Shown here: positions 48,592 through 58,451 of the stretch, piece by piece
Numbering within the stretch: the first letter of the stretch is position 1
Layout of the letters: every line of letters begins with the position of its first letter
NCBI RefSeq assembly: GCF_963675165.1
Contig: NC_087385.1
Location: forward strand, 4,760,412 to 4,824,411
Direction: 5' to 3'
Length of the DNA stretch: 64,000 nucleotides
Origin: Halichondria panicea
Taxonomy: Eukaryota > Porifera > Demospongiae > Suberitida > Halichondriidae
Made by a program: the position numbers and the translations under genes
The notes under the pieces: model-generated
Databases searched by the model: none
Seen by the model: the letters and a program-made list of their open reading frames with translations, nothing else
Told to the model about the DNA's origin: nothing

Positions 48592-50373
48592 TCATCGAAT
48601 CATCGAAATCATATCTCTATTTTTGAGCTTGATATCACGCATGGCTGGGATGATGCCCTTTTGAAATGCTATTTGGACAAGATCATCCGCTGTTTTTATG
48701 TCAGGGTATTGACGAAGGGCCCATTTGAGATACGCCAAAAATTCGTTCCAGTCCACAGATCCATCAGAATCCATATCGATTGATATGAATGCTTTCTTGG
48801 TGTCATCGCATCGGTAGCAGCCAAAGTAAGGAGCCATGAAGGCGGCGTAGAAGGAATCGAAACTTAAAACCCCGTCTCCCTTCCTGCCTGGACGTCGACC
48901 ACCCCTTCTGCGGGGACGTCTCTTTCCCTCTTTATCGTCCCACTTGTCCCAAATCTGCTTAATGTCGTCAATGAGCTCTTGGTGGTACTTTAATGCCACT
49001 TTATCGTTGGCAACTATTTCGCCCATCTCAGCGGTTAGCTTACCACCAGCTCGATCAAACAGAATGGCAATTCCTGCTTTGCTCATGTACTCTTCTTTTC
49101 GATTGTCCTTCAAGTCTTCCATGATCTTTGCCTTCATTGCGCTTCCAATTTCCAAAGTGAACTGATCATTTTCCGGAAACAGATCTTGGAGCCTGTCTAC
49201 CAACATTTCGGGAGTAGCCAGAGTTGTGATACGCACTGGAGCCTCCACACCGAAAAACTCGGCAACATCGAAATCTCCAATTCCGAGGAATCCAAACACA
49301 AGATCTGCAGCTCGATCTCCATAGATGGGCTGCTTAGGATGTGGTGCTACACCTGTGGTGATTTTGGTGACGTTGTATGCGGCCTGTCGAAAATACTTGC
49401 AGTTGTACTTGCTCAAGATCTTCTCGTTTCCCATTCGAATCAGGTTCATCATTGTCACAGTAGAACTAGCGTGACCGAGAGCAGCTCCCTCGTCACACAG
49501 GCTGGCCCATACTCCATCGGCACCTGCACTCAAGCAGTCGAGCTGGGAGGCTGTCTGGAGGTCCCATTTCTGATGGATGTGCACAAGCAGCTTGCCGTCA
49601 CTCCAACCGTTTGAATCCATTGTCCTTCGTATAGCTCCAGTCCAAGCTTCAAGCTCTTCTGGGAGGAATTCACCAAACGGATCTTCAAAAGCAAGAGCAA
49701 ACATCCGGTAGGGCTGGGGCATTCTCGCAAGGAATGTCACGATTTCGAGCACTCTTTCGGGGACTTTCGTCATTGCATAAGGGAGATCACGCATGTTCAG
49801 AAGAATGCGAGGATTGGCATCAGCGGGGTGGTTATCATGCACCCACTTGATCCATTTAAAGATGAGTTCGCAAATGTCTTTAGTAAAGACCTTCACTCCC
49901 CATTCAACGTCAGTCCCTGCGAAATCGGCTTCGAAAAAGGTGTTTGCAATACCGTACTTCAAGTTCTTTTCAAGGGAGACAGGAACGTCATCAGTATCAT
50001 AAGCTCCATCTTCGACCACGTCGTAGATTTCAGAAAAAGAAAAAAACCCTCCCATGTCTTCTTTTTCGTCTACAAGCCATTGGCAGAAATCATCATCGAT
50101 GCGAGCAGTCTGAGAGAAAGAGGCAACAATCACATCGGTCATTCCGGCTTTCTTGATCTCTTTGAATATGGCCTTTTTGTTTTCGAGGGTATGGCTACGC
50201 AGTTGACCAACTGTGCTTTCACGGAGTGAGTTGTCCAAACAGAAGAAGTCCATTGTTCGAAGTCTCTCTCGCTTTTCGACCCGAACAGTCTCAATCTCGG
50301 ACTTCATCCGTTCCACTTCTTGTTTGATGCATGCACTTGCTTGATCCATTTTTTGCCTTTTGGAAGGGTTCAT
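48592..50373 (-). CDS. HMGL-like TIM-barrel protein with C-terminal EF-hand, intronless
   Basis: A 593-residue single-exon gene; ATG 50373. Residues about 45-330 look like a pyruvate-carboxyltransferase/HMG-CoA-lyase-type barrel: LDNSLRE (47-52; compare DxTLRE in the family), then LLVHIHQKWDL with His265 and His267 in the metal-site position, and LSAGADGVWASLCDEGAALG, the usual strand after it. The canonical first Asp-x-Thr is replaced by Asp47-Asn-Ser. A basic linker (RRPRRRGGRRPGRKG) precedes an EF-hand pair of which one loop is canonical (Asp533-Met-Asp-Ser-Asp-Gly-Ser-Val ... Glu544, DMDSDGSVDWNEF). The combination suggests a Ca-responsive aldolase or acyl-transferase-like enzyme, but reaction and substrate are unknown. 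The absence of introns amid intron-rich neighbours suggests retroposition or gene transfer. Confidence 0.72.
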   Translation of the reverse strand: MNPSKRQKMDQASACIKQEVERMKSEIETVRVEKRERLRTMDFFCLDNSLRESTVGQLRSHTLENKKAIFKEIKKAGMTDVIVASFSQTARIDDDFCQWLVDEKEDMGGFFSFSEIYDVVEDGAYDTDDVPVSLEKNLKYGIANTFFEADFAGTDVEWGVKVFTKDICELIFKWIKWVHDNHPADANPRILLNMRDLPYAMTKVPERVLEIVTFLARMPQPYRMFALAFEDPFGEFLPEELEAWTGAIRRTMDSNGWSDGKLLVHIHQKWDLQTASQLDCLSAGADGVWASLCDEGAALGHASSTVTMMNLIRMGNEKILSKYNCKYFRQAAYNVTKITTGVAPHPKQPIYGDRAADLVFGFLGIGDFDVAEFFGVEAPVRITTLATPEMLVDRLQDLFPENDQFTLEIGSAMKAKIMEDLKDNRKEEYMSKAGIAILFDRAGGKLTAEMGEIVANDKVALKYHQELIDDIKQIWDKWDDKEGKRRPRRRGGRRPGRKGDGVLSFDSFYAAFMAPYFGCYRCDDTKKAFISIDMDSDGSVDWNEFLAYLKWALRQYPDIKTADDLVQIAFQKGIIPAMRDIKLKNRDMISMIR

Positions 50374-52240
50374 TCAAGTGTTCACAATCAGGAGTTGCAG
50401 AATTGGAGGAAAGTAAACTGACTAAGGAATAGTTTTTTCAACAGCAATTTATACCAAATGCAAACCACAACAGGAATTTATACCAAATTAGACAGGAAGT
50501 AAAGGTTCACAAAATATTATCAGGTGATAGAGAGCCTGAGGTTGAGGAAATGAAGATTGCTTGTAAACCCATGTAGAGAGCCTGGGCCCATGGGCACTTT
50601 GTCACTCAATTTGCATGCTGCTGTATATTGGCACCTTTGCTCATAATTATACTACCTAACTTATAGTGATCTTGAAATGAATGCAGTCTGAACTTTCACT
50701 TTAAAACAAATTACTCAAATAAGTTGTGAGATTGCCTGCACAAGCATAGTGAACAGTCTGCATTAATTCCACTGTGCATATACTTGTGACATATAGGGAT
50801 TGCGGTGTACCGTGTATAACTTTTGCGGAAAGACCATTAGAAAGGTTTTTGCATAGCAGTATTTTTGCAGCAGCATGCATGCATGCGATAATAAATGTAC
50901 AGTTAATTGTGTATGGGTAATAAAATATTCACGGTACATGCTTATAAAATCACGAACATGTATACCTGTTATCAGTGCATGAATTCCAGTCGCTATATGG
51001 GTCTTATCCCTACAACTATCATGAGAGGTCACTTACTATTCCTTCGCTAAGCATGACTCCACTGTATATATCTACTTACCCATTATCTATTGTTGACAAA
51101 CAATATGCATAACAACTGTGAGACAGTTTGACACAAAATTTGACATTCAGAATGCACAATTAAGTAATTAGGTAGCTAGCTACAGTACATACATAACAAG
51201 TCTCACACAAAAAATAATGAAAGTTATGTTTCTTTATTAATACGCTTGACAACATGAACTCTTTGACTCCAAACGCTTGCCACAAGTGTGTGATGTCGAT
51301 ATACAACTGCAGAAAACAAAATCATGGAACTCATGAGGTGTAAGGAGAGGCTATGCAACTTTAACAACATTACTAGAGGAAAGGAGAGGGTATATGCACC
51401 CAACAGCTGTAGGAAACCGAGGGTAGCACTATATACATACTTGTACTATGGTTGCACCAAAGATCAAAGGCTTCAGTTGTAGTTTATACTACTTATACAA
51501 CCTGTCTGACCACAGCCATGGTATATGGCTGTTATACCCTAGTGTATAACTGCCATATACCATGGCTGTGGTCAAACTACATGTACAGCTAGAACTGAAT
51601 ACTGTATCCCACCTTTGCAACAAAATTGACACACTGTTTCAATTAAAACAATGACACACTACTCAATTCAATCAATATTAGCAATATTAGAGCTAGAGAG
51701 AATTCAATACAAAACAGACTACTAATGATTTTAGTCAACATAAAAAGAGCCAAGTTCGAGCGATGAATAGTTCCAAAAAGGAGGCAAATTTGGAAGAACT
51801 CCGTGAATCGAACGATACTGGTTTGTTTGTGTTGCTTTTTTTCAACTTTCAACATTGGTTGTCACAACCTGCTTATTACATTGCTGCATGGGACCAGGAG
51901 CAGTAAGAAGGGTCCAGACTGCCAAGTTTTTCTCAGACTAAAGAGACTGCACTGCACTGCACTGGGCCAGTACAGTAGGCTTGTGGAATGATATTTTGGG
52001 GTACATTTGCACTCTTTGTAGACAAGTAGCACCAGTGTACTTTCTTGAAGTGCCTTCTATAAAGATGCAGAAACACAGCCTTCACAATTGCTTGCTTGAA
52101 TCATAGACGCTTGCTTGAATCATAGACGCTTGCTTGAATCAGCCATCGCTTTTTAAAAGGATAGCAAATTCATTGCATAGCTATAGCAACAGTGACGTCA
52201 AACAGTAGTTATAAGCATATTCATTGAAGAAGCATGACAG
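50374..52240. other. Gene-free stretch, start of about 11-kb repeat-rich desert
   Basis: No exon-like or conserved protein was recognised on either strand. It includes a nearly complete 64-bp hairpin at 51508-51572 (arms GACCACAGCCATGGTATATG with an inner GTTATAC/GTATAAC pair). A short three-copy direct repeat GCTTGCTTGAATCATAGAC occurs near 52090-52140. Confidence 0.6.
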
Positions 52241-52256
52241 GAAGTAGCTAAACATA

Positions 52257-52482
52257 CCGTATAGCGCGAAATTTTCGAGGCACTTATATTTCGTGGATTG
52301 GCCTCTAAAAGCCATTTCGTTGCACAATGTTCGCGGAATGACTGCTTACCGGAAGCCACGCCTTTAGATCTTGCACGTTATAGCAGGTAAAGAACGATTT
52401 TCGTGGACTTAATTTTCGTGTAGGATTGCTAACCCACGAAATCCACGAAAATTAAGCCCCTCGAAAATTTCGCGCTATACGG
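52257..52482. mobile_element. Mariner-type MITE (226 bp) with TA duplication
   Basis: Perfect terminal repeats CCGTATAGCGCGAAATTTTC (24 bp in full) lie at both ends, flanked by TA. Same family as the RANBP2-intron copy at 19402-19605, but with much better preserved ends, so younger. Confidence 0.85.
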
Positions 52483-52513
52483 TAGTAGTACAGTTCTAAA
52501 CATAGTACAAGCC

Positions 52514-52645
52514 AGTTAAACTATGGCCTCTCGTGGTATATTTGCTTTACACGCTCGAGTAATCAGATAAACCAACTCGGCTGCGCCTCGTGGTTTATCA
52601 GATTACTCTTGCGTGTAAATCAAATATACCACTCGAGGCCATTGT
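52514..52645. repeat. Inverted repeat, about 52-bp arms
   Basis: GTTAAACTATGGCCTCTCGT ... and its near-complement ending GGCCATTGTTTAAC enclose GGCTGCGCCTCGTGG. A simple cruciform-capable element with no coding potential. Confidence 0.8.
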
Positions 52646-52689
52646 TTAACTATAACATATACTATACTACATATATATATACATAATTA

Positions 52690-53200
52690 TATATACTACA
52701 GCTGCCTGGGTAAAGATGACATTTAATACCAAGAGGGAATTGCACACTACATGTGTAGGAAGCAGATGGGTATATTATGCACTACGGAATGTACTATACA
52801 GCTGCCTGGGTAAAGATGACATTTAATACCAAGAGGGATGCATTGCACACTACATGTGTAGGAAACAGACAGGGTGCACTAGGTGGAATGCACTATGGAA
52901 TGCAATTACTTCAGCCTACAATCAGATATGTCCTCAAACATAGTGACCCAAACTGGCTTCATAGGAACCAGTTACCATGCCATCAACCTACAATCAGATA
53001 CCTTCTCAAACATAGTGACCCAAACTGGCTTCATAGAGGATAAAGGAACCAGTTACCAATGCCATCAACCTACAATCAGATACCTTCTCAAACATAGTGA
53101 CCCAAACTGGCTTCATAGAGGATAAAGGAACCAGTTACCAATGCCATCAACCTACAATCAGATATGTCCTCAAACAAAGTGACCCAAACTGGCTTCACTG
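52690..53200 (+). repeat. Two adjacent tandem arrays (about 105 bp x2; about 76-87 bp x4)
   Basis: The first array repeats CAGCTGCCTGGGTAAAGATG units. The second repeats CAACCTACAATCAGATA ... GTGACCCAAACTGGCTTCAT four times. Fragments of the second unit reappear at 54115-54160 and 54680-54760, so later insertions split the array. The open frames across it are repeat artefacts. Confidence 0.85.
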
Positions 53201-53224
53201 TCATAAAAATTATTACCAGACCAG

Positions 53225-54120
53225 GGATACAGACAATTGCAAGTTGGTTGTCCAGGTGAAGTGCAGTGTTGATTTGTATAGTAATTAGCCCAATATTAGG
53301 GTGACCACAGTGTTTTTGTTTGAGTCTCTAGGAATTGGCTAGCTTGAAAATGTTGAATGTTGCTTGGATAGCTAGCTAGGATTAGCCTCCTTTGCGGGCC
53401 CTCAATAAGAATTAAGAATGGAGAAGAATGGAGAAAAGAAAGAAGGAAGAGACAAAGAAAAAGGAGATCTCCTTTTTCTTTGTCTCTTCCTTCTTTCTTT
53501 CTTTGTTCCTCTAATTCGTTACGTATTTTGAACTATTGTGACAAAGAACAGAAAAGGAGAGCCTAGGCTAAGCTAGGATTATGCCCAAAGCAATTTCAGA
53601 TGATTTGATTTGCTGGAGAAACGTTCCCAGTATATGATTATACAACATAGTACCAAGGGCGTATAAAAGAAGAGAGGGCATGCAACTCCACTATCAGTAC
53701 ACGTAGCTAGCTGAGTTCATGGGCGGAGGAATGTGTGCATTTGCATAAAGTGCTAAAAATAGAAATTTCTATTTTTAGCATTTCATGCACAATCATGCAC
53801 ATTCATCCGCCCACGTTTGAACTATGCTCATATAGGAGTTGCATGCCCTCTCTTCTTTTATATGCCCTTGATAGTATGTTATACGTTCAACTGTTTCACA
53901 CAGACATAAAAGTACTTTGCCACTTTTTGATTGAAGTAAAGCCTCTATATAATCCTCCACCTTACAAATCTGAAATTGCATTGGCCATGATCCTAGCTAG
54001 CTATCCAAGCAACATTCAAAATTTGCTCTAATAAAAACACTATGGTCACCCTAATTGGGCTAATTACTACAGTGCAATTCAACACTGGACAACCAACTTG
54101 CAATTGTCTGTAAAGGAACC
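53225..54120. mobile_element. About 900-bp imperfect palindrome splitting a tandem array
   Basis: The outer arms share GACAATTGCAAGTTGGTTGT (53230s and complement near 54105), then TAGTAATTAGCCCAAT, GGGTGACCA and GAATGTTGCTTGGATAGCTA. Inner arms share AAGAAGAGAGGGCATGCAAC. The centre is AAAAATAGAAATTTCTATTT at about 53767. The left arm carries a 188-bp nested insertion that the right arm lacks. Confidence 0.85.
53383..53570. mobile_element. TAGCCT foldback element (188 bp) nested in the palindrome
   Basis: Begins TAGCCTCCTTTGCGGGCC, ends GAGAGCCTAGGCTA, flanked by AGCTAGGAT (53374-53382, 53571-53579). It contains a zero-spacer hairpin of about 30-bp purine/pyrimidine arms (GAAAGAAGGAAGAGACAAAG ...). 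The opposite palindrome arm has the uninterrupted AGCTAGGAT site. Confidence 0.9.
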
Positions 54121-54162
54121 ATCACACTAGTGACCAAAACTGGCTTCATAGGTTACCAAGGT

Positions 54163-54660
54163 TGCATAGACCATAGATAAAGTAGAAGCTAGAGGGATTG
54201 GAAACGGAAGTGAGTCACGTGATGTTTTACAATGAAGTCTACGTAGTGGCTCTGGGACCATCCGTGTATCTCTTCATAACTCCCGCAAACGCCCGGGAAA
54301 CATATTGTGTCCAATGCATATATCTCAGAGCTACTCCCATTACTGAGTCACATGCCCCCTGATGGAAGAAAATATAATCTCGATTGTCGTGAAGTAGCTA
54401 GAGGTACACAGTCATGCTTGTGTTCCTATAGTACCTATGATATAATCCAGGAGCCCATAAATAAGAGAAGGAGCGGCTAACTTCAACGTATGCTCGGGGA
54501 TCACTGTGTCCCAAATGCATGGCCTCAAGTATGAGATGAAAGTTGATGTTTAGCAGCAAAACTGCTCGTGACAGCAAACAATTCTTATGAATTATTCATG
54601 TTTAGCCCTCGTGTTAAAAAGTAAAACCGCGGAGATACACGGATGGTACCTCGAGGGTAC
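54163..54660. mobile_element. TIR element related to the HELQ-intron copy, right end truncated
   Basis: Shares long blocks with 3438-3975: AAGTAGCTAG, ATGTTTTACAATGAAGTCTA, ATGCCCCCTGATGG, TGATGTTTAGCAGCA, CGCGGaGA-ACACGGATGGTAC. The left end ATAGATAAAGTAGAAG is present; the right terminal repeat stops early. TGCATAGACC occurs at both flanks. Confidence 0.7.
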
Positions 54661-55236
54661 TTCTGTTTCTATGCATAGACCAGGATGAAGGAAACCAGTT
54701 ACCAATACCTTCAACCTACTATTAGATATGTCTTCAAACAAACTGGTTACCAAGGTTGCATTGACCCAGAGGAGACTGGAACCACTTGACCTTAGGTCAC
54801 TAATTGAATTTCTCCAAACTTCTCTTGCAGCCTACTTCTAACCTAGTTTTTAGTGTCTGCTAGTACAGGGGGGGGGGGTCAAATTTTATTTTTGCCAATT
54901 TTGCTCAGAACCAGAGATACAAGTCTCAAAGCTAGCTGTGTGTTGACCTCGATAACAAGCCGCTCATGATATCGAGGCTAGTACAAGAGCAAGACTTTTA
55001 AAAATAGGCTTGAAGTAGTCTGCAAGAGAAATCCAATTAGTGACCTTAATTAGCTAAGGTGAAGTTCCATACATATGTCCCCAGGTTACCACTTGCATTG
55101 ACATATACATGTATATATCAGCACATCCAAAGTTCAATAGGTTAATTCTAATGTGGTAATTCTCATGTAAAAAGCTGTCAGTTAAAATTTTGCTCACTAT
55201 CATTGTGTAAATTGAGCAACTCACAAGAATGAGAAA

Positions 55237-56430
55237 CTCACAAAACTAGAGCACTAAAGTGCAAACCCTTGGCTGGTGACATGATAATAAAGAAACCAGA
55301 GGAGTGATATAAAATGCAGTGCATGTAGCATGTACAGCTGTTTGCATAGACCTTGCAAAATACTAAATTCACTGCATTACCACAAAACTACCATACAATG
55401 TTGCTATGCAAACAAAAAGTATTGGGTACATTCACATTCATAAAAAGTGAGCAATGTTGCATGACTTCAAGAAATAGACTACATGGAGAGTCATAGAACC
55501 AGGAGGATTTAAAGTAGAGAATGGTCTACCAACGCCTTATGCTGAGACTTGTGCTGTACGAAAAATGTTTACGCTAAAGAGCCTACTAACTTGCTCACTG
55601 CGGTATACCGGTTTTGACCATCAAGTCCGAACATATTTCTCTACTAGATTAGCACCAAACAATATTTTGTGATCTGTTAGTGTTTAAGGTACTTCGTACT
55701 AACAGTTTCTTCAGCCTGAAACTTCAAGCCTCACCATAATTATGTGAGTTTCCATACCACCAAGAGTAGATAAAAGCATCTACTCTTGATATAATTTATA
55801 CCACCTTATATAGCAGGTATTTTTCGAGGGTCTACTCAAAAAGTACCCGTTATACAAGTTCTAGAAACCATTATTGCTCAGGACTGCATGTTGTTTGCAT
55901 AGCAACATTGTATGGTGATTTGTGGTTTTGTGGTAATGCAGTGAGCTGATTTAGTATTTTGCAAGGTCTATGCAAACAGCTGTATGAGCAACTCAAGAGC
56001 AATAAAACTAAACTAACAATGTACATGCATGAGACATGCACTGTGGAGACTGGGATCACAGCAAAGAAGCCTGGAGTCTTAAACTTAGAGAAGTATGGCT
56101 CCTGCCAAGCTGGAATATAGGATCCAGAGTCAGTCAACAACCAACTCATCTACTTATGACCCTATTCAATTGTTCCTGGTACGAATCACTTCAGCTGCAA
56201 ATACGTAGTCAAGGCCACGTGTAGCTAGCTAGCTGCCAACGTGCAAGTTTAAGCTTCTTAGCTTTTGCTCGCTTTTATTCAACAAAGAAGCTCTAATCAA
56301 AATCTGCCACTATTAAAACTAATAACTTGTTGTGTGAAGACTATCCACGCAGCGCTGTGACATCCAGGTGAGTAGACTCAACAAACAAACCAACAGACTA
56401 CTATACCCGTGGCTGCCCACGCGTGCCTCG
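55237..56430. repeat. Dispersed repeat copy 2, split by about 650 bp
   Basis: The 5' block (55237-55330) and 3' block (about 55990-56430) match the 18380-19040 copy in order. The intervening DNA contains a foreign inverted segment: TAGACCTTGCAAAATACTAA ... CATACAATGTTGCTATGCAA near 55348-55410 reappears complemented at 55890-55975. Confidence 0.7.
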
Positions 56431-56438
56431 GGAAACTA

Positions 56439-56834
56439 CAGGGTTTTGCAGAATCGTTGCAACATTAACACAATAGAGTGGAGGGTTGAGTGTTCTGGGT
56501 AAACGAATTTTTATTTAAGGCTAAATCAAGTCCGCGCAATCAAATGACAATTTAAGTGCTGTTAGTGCTAAATTGGCTGGCCCTCTTTTTCATCACATTT
56601 GTCCTTAAAAACTCATACTTGTACCATTTGACACATATCAATGTATGAATTTGCTTGCAATTCGCAAATAAATTATGTATTACTATTAGAGTAGTGGCGG
56701 ATCCAGGGGGGTCTTACCCGAAATTTTGAGCCCGTTAATAATAGGTAGCTATTAGCTGTGGTTTCCATATATATAAGGAACGCTCAACCCTTAACACTTT
56801 TTTGTTGATGTTGCAAAGATTCTGCAAAAACCTG
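56439..56834. mobile_element. TIR element (about 396 bp), CAGGGTTTTGCAGAAT ends
   Basis: Imperfect inverted ends of about 60 bp: CAGGGTTTTGCAGAATCGTT and, at the right, the complement of CAGGTTTTTGCAGAATCTTT. One end of the same family recurs at 58556. No target duplication was recognised. Confidence 0.68.
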
Positions 56835-58165
56835 TATCATAACATGATTATAATAACATTTATAGTCTCAGCTTAGCAGCACAAACTACCAAGGTAACAG
56901 ACTAACAAAGTTTAACAGTTCCACTGACACATTAGCAAATTACCTTCCAAACACTGGGAATTGGCACCTCTCACATACTCAGTAATTATCAGTACACAAA
57001 AAGGATTGAGATTAAAATTTGCAAATTTGACCAAATTCCATGGATTATAATTTATAGCCCATGATCAAAGGCAAAACATTACAAATTATGGCAGAATTTA
57101 AGCATCATTTGAAAGGTCTCTGTTTCAGTTCTATGAATTAATTTTGCTCCTGGAAACTAAATCAGAATTATGATAAAAGGATGTAGTATCTCCAGTCCTG
57201 GTGTCTATTTCCAGGTAATAGCTAATATTTAATTGTCCTGGAAGCTAAATGTACCACATAAGAGGAAAACAAGTGGTGGAAGCTTAGACTCCAAGCCAGC
57301 CATTTTCTTTAATTGGGCTGGGTGCGTGGGAGGAAAGCTCCTAGTTAAGCTCCTAGTTAGATCGCAAAGGGTCAATTTTTCTGCTGATTTGGCCGCAAAA
57401 TATATACGTATAGCTTTATGTGGTAATATGGAAGCCTGGCTAGTACCACATCCAGAGAGTCTAGCTTCCATTAGACTGCAAGGATCATGGTATTTTCCAG
57501 TACTAATTTAGGTTTTGGCGATTTTGATTGTTTTTGTTATTGATCAACCTCCGCAAAGTTCGCATAAAAATTATGTTTGATGCTCGCAAAACATACATTC
57601 TAGTAATACGGTAATCAGGAGTACATAAATATGCAATTATACACTTTTTCACTGAATAATTTGCATGCAGGGGATGGTGCAAAAAAGTGCATATTAATGG
57701 GGTCTGCTTCATGCCACAGTGCAGCTCTCACACACATGTGGGGCAGAGGCTTGTAACAAGTGAGATAGTTGACTAGCACACCTAGCACACACTTACACAT
57801 TCTACACATTGTCATTCATTGTCGAAGATCAAAAGAATGTAATTGCATTCAACAGGTTCTCATGTCCAATGAGCTAATTTGTTCCTGGAGGCTAAATGTA
57901 CCACAACATCCTGTAGCACAGCCAGCAGCACTTTAAAGTCTACACATCAAAAGAATGTAATAGCATTCATCTACTTAATTATGAGCATCACTTATGGCAA
58001 ACATAGAACATTTTGTGAGGGTTGATCAATTCCCAACAATAAAATTGCAAAACCTAATCAGTACTAGTAAATGCACCCACAATGCAATAGTTAGATGCAA
58101 TGGGTCAATTTTTCTGCTGATTTGGCTTATTTGCAAAGGGTTTTTCATCTGCAAAATATTCTTAG
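56835..58165. other. Gene-free A/T-rich stretch
   Basis: Nothing protein-like was recognised. A phrase GGGTCAATTTTTCTGCTGAT appears twice (57368 and 58098) and in weaker form in ASCC1's intron (about 46520), marking another low-copy repeat family. Confidence 0.5.
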
Positions 58166-58451
58166 CAGGGTTTCATACAGAGGTAGGGGTACCCCGGGAT
58201 TTCCCCCCCCCTAGACAAAGTTCCCCCCCCCTGACAATTCCCCAACTTATGATGTAATAAAATCATTAGTTTACACAATAAACTAAAATTGAATTCTACG
58301 ATTCTTTTCTATCTAAAATCTACCAGAATGCACCACAGAGCACCGTTTTTTCAAATTTTCCCAGGGGAGGATGCCCCCGGATCCCCCTACGTTGTGCCGA
58401 CCGAAACCTGCCGTTTCCCCCCCCTAGCAAAAAATCCTGTATGAAACCCTG
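58166..58451. mobile_element. CAGGG TIR element (286 bp), 5-bp CTTAG duplication
   Basis: Ends CAGGGTTTCATACAG and CTGTATGAAACCCTG are perfect complements. CTTAG lies on each side (58161-58165, 58452-58456). C/G-runs in the body resemble the 36030-36185 element. Confidence 0.85.

Noticed and set aside
52910-53200. CRISPR-like array
   Set aside because: Units are 76-87 bp long and head-to-tail, with no unique spacers and no cas genes, in animal DNA.
52883-53288. Open frames repeating DPNWLHRG-type peptides
   Set aside because: These are frames through a non-coding tandem array with unit-length changes and no conserved protein.
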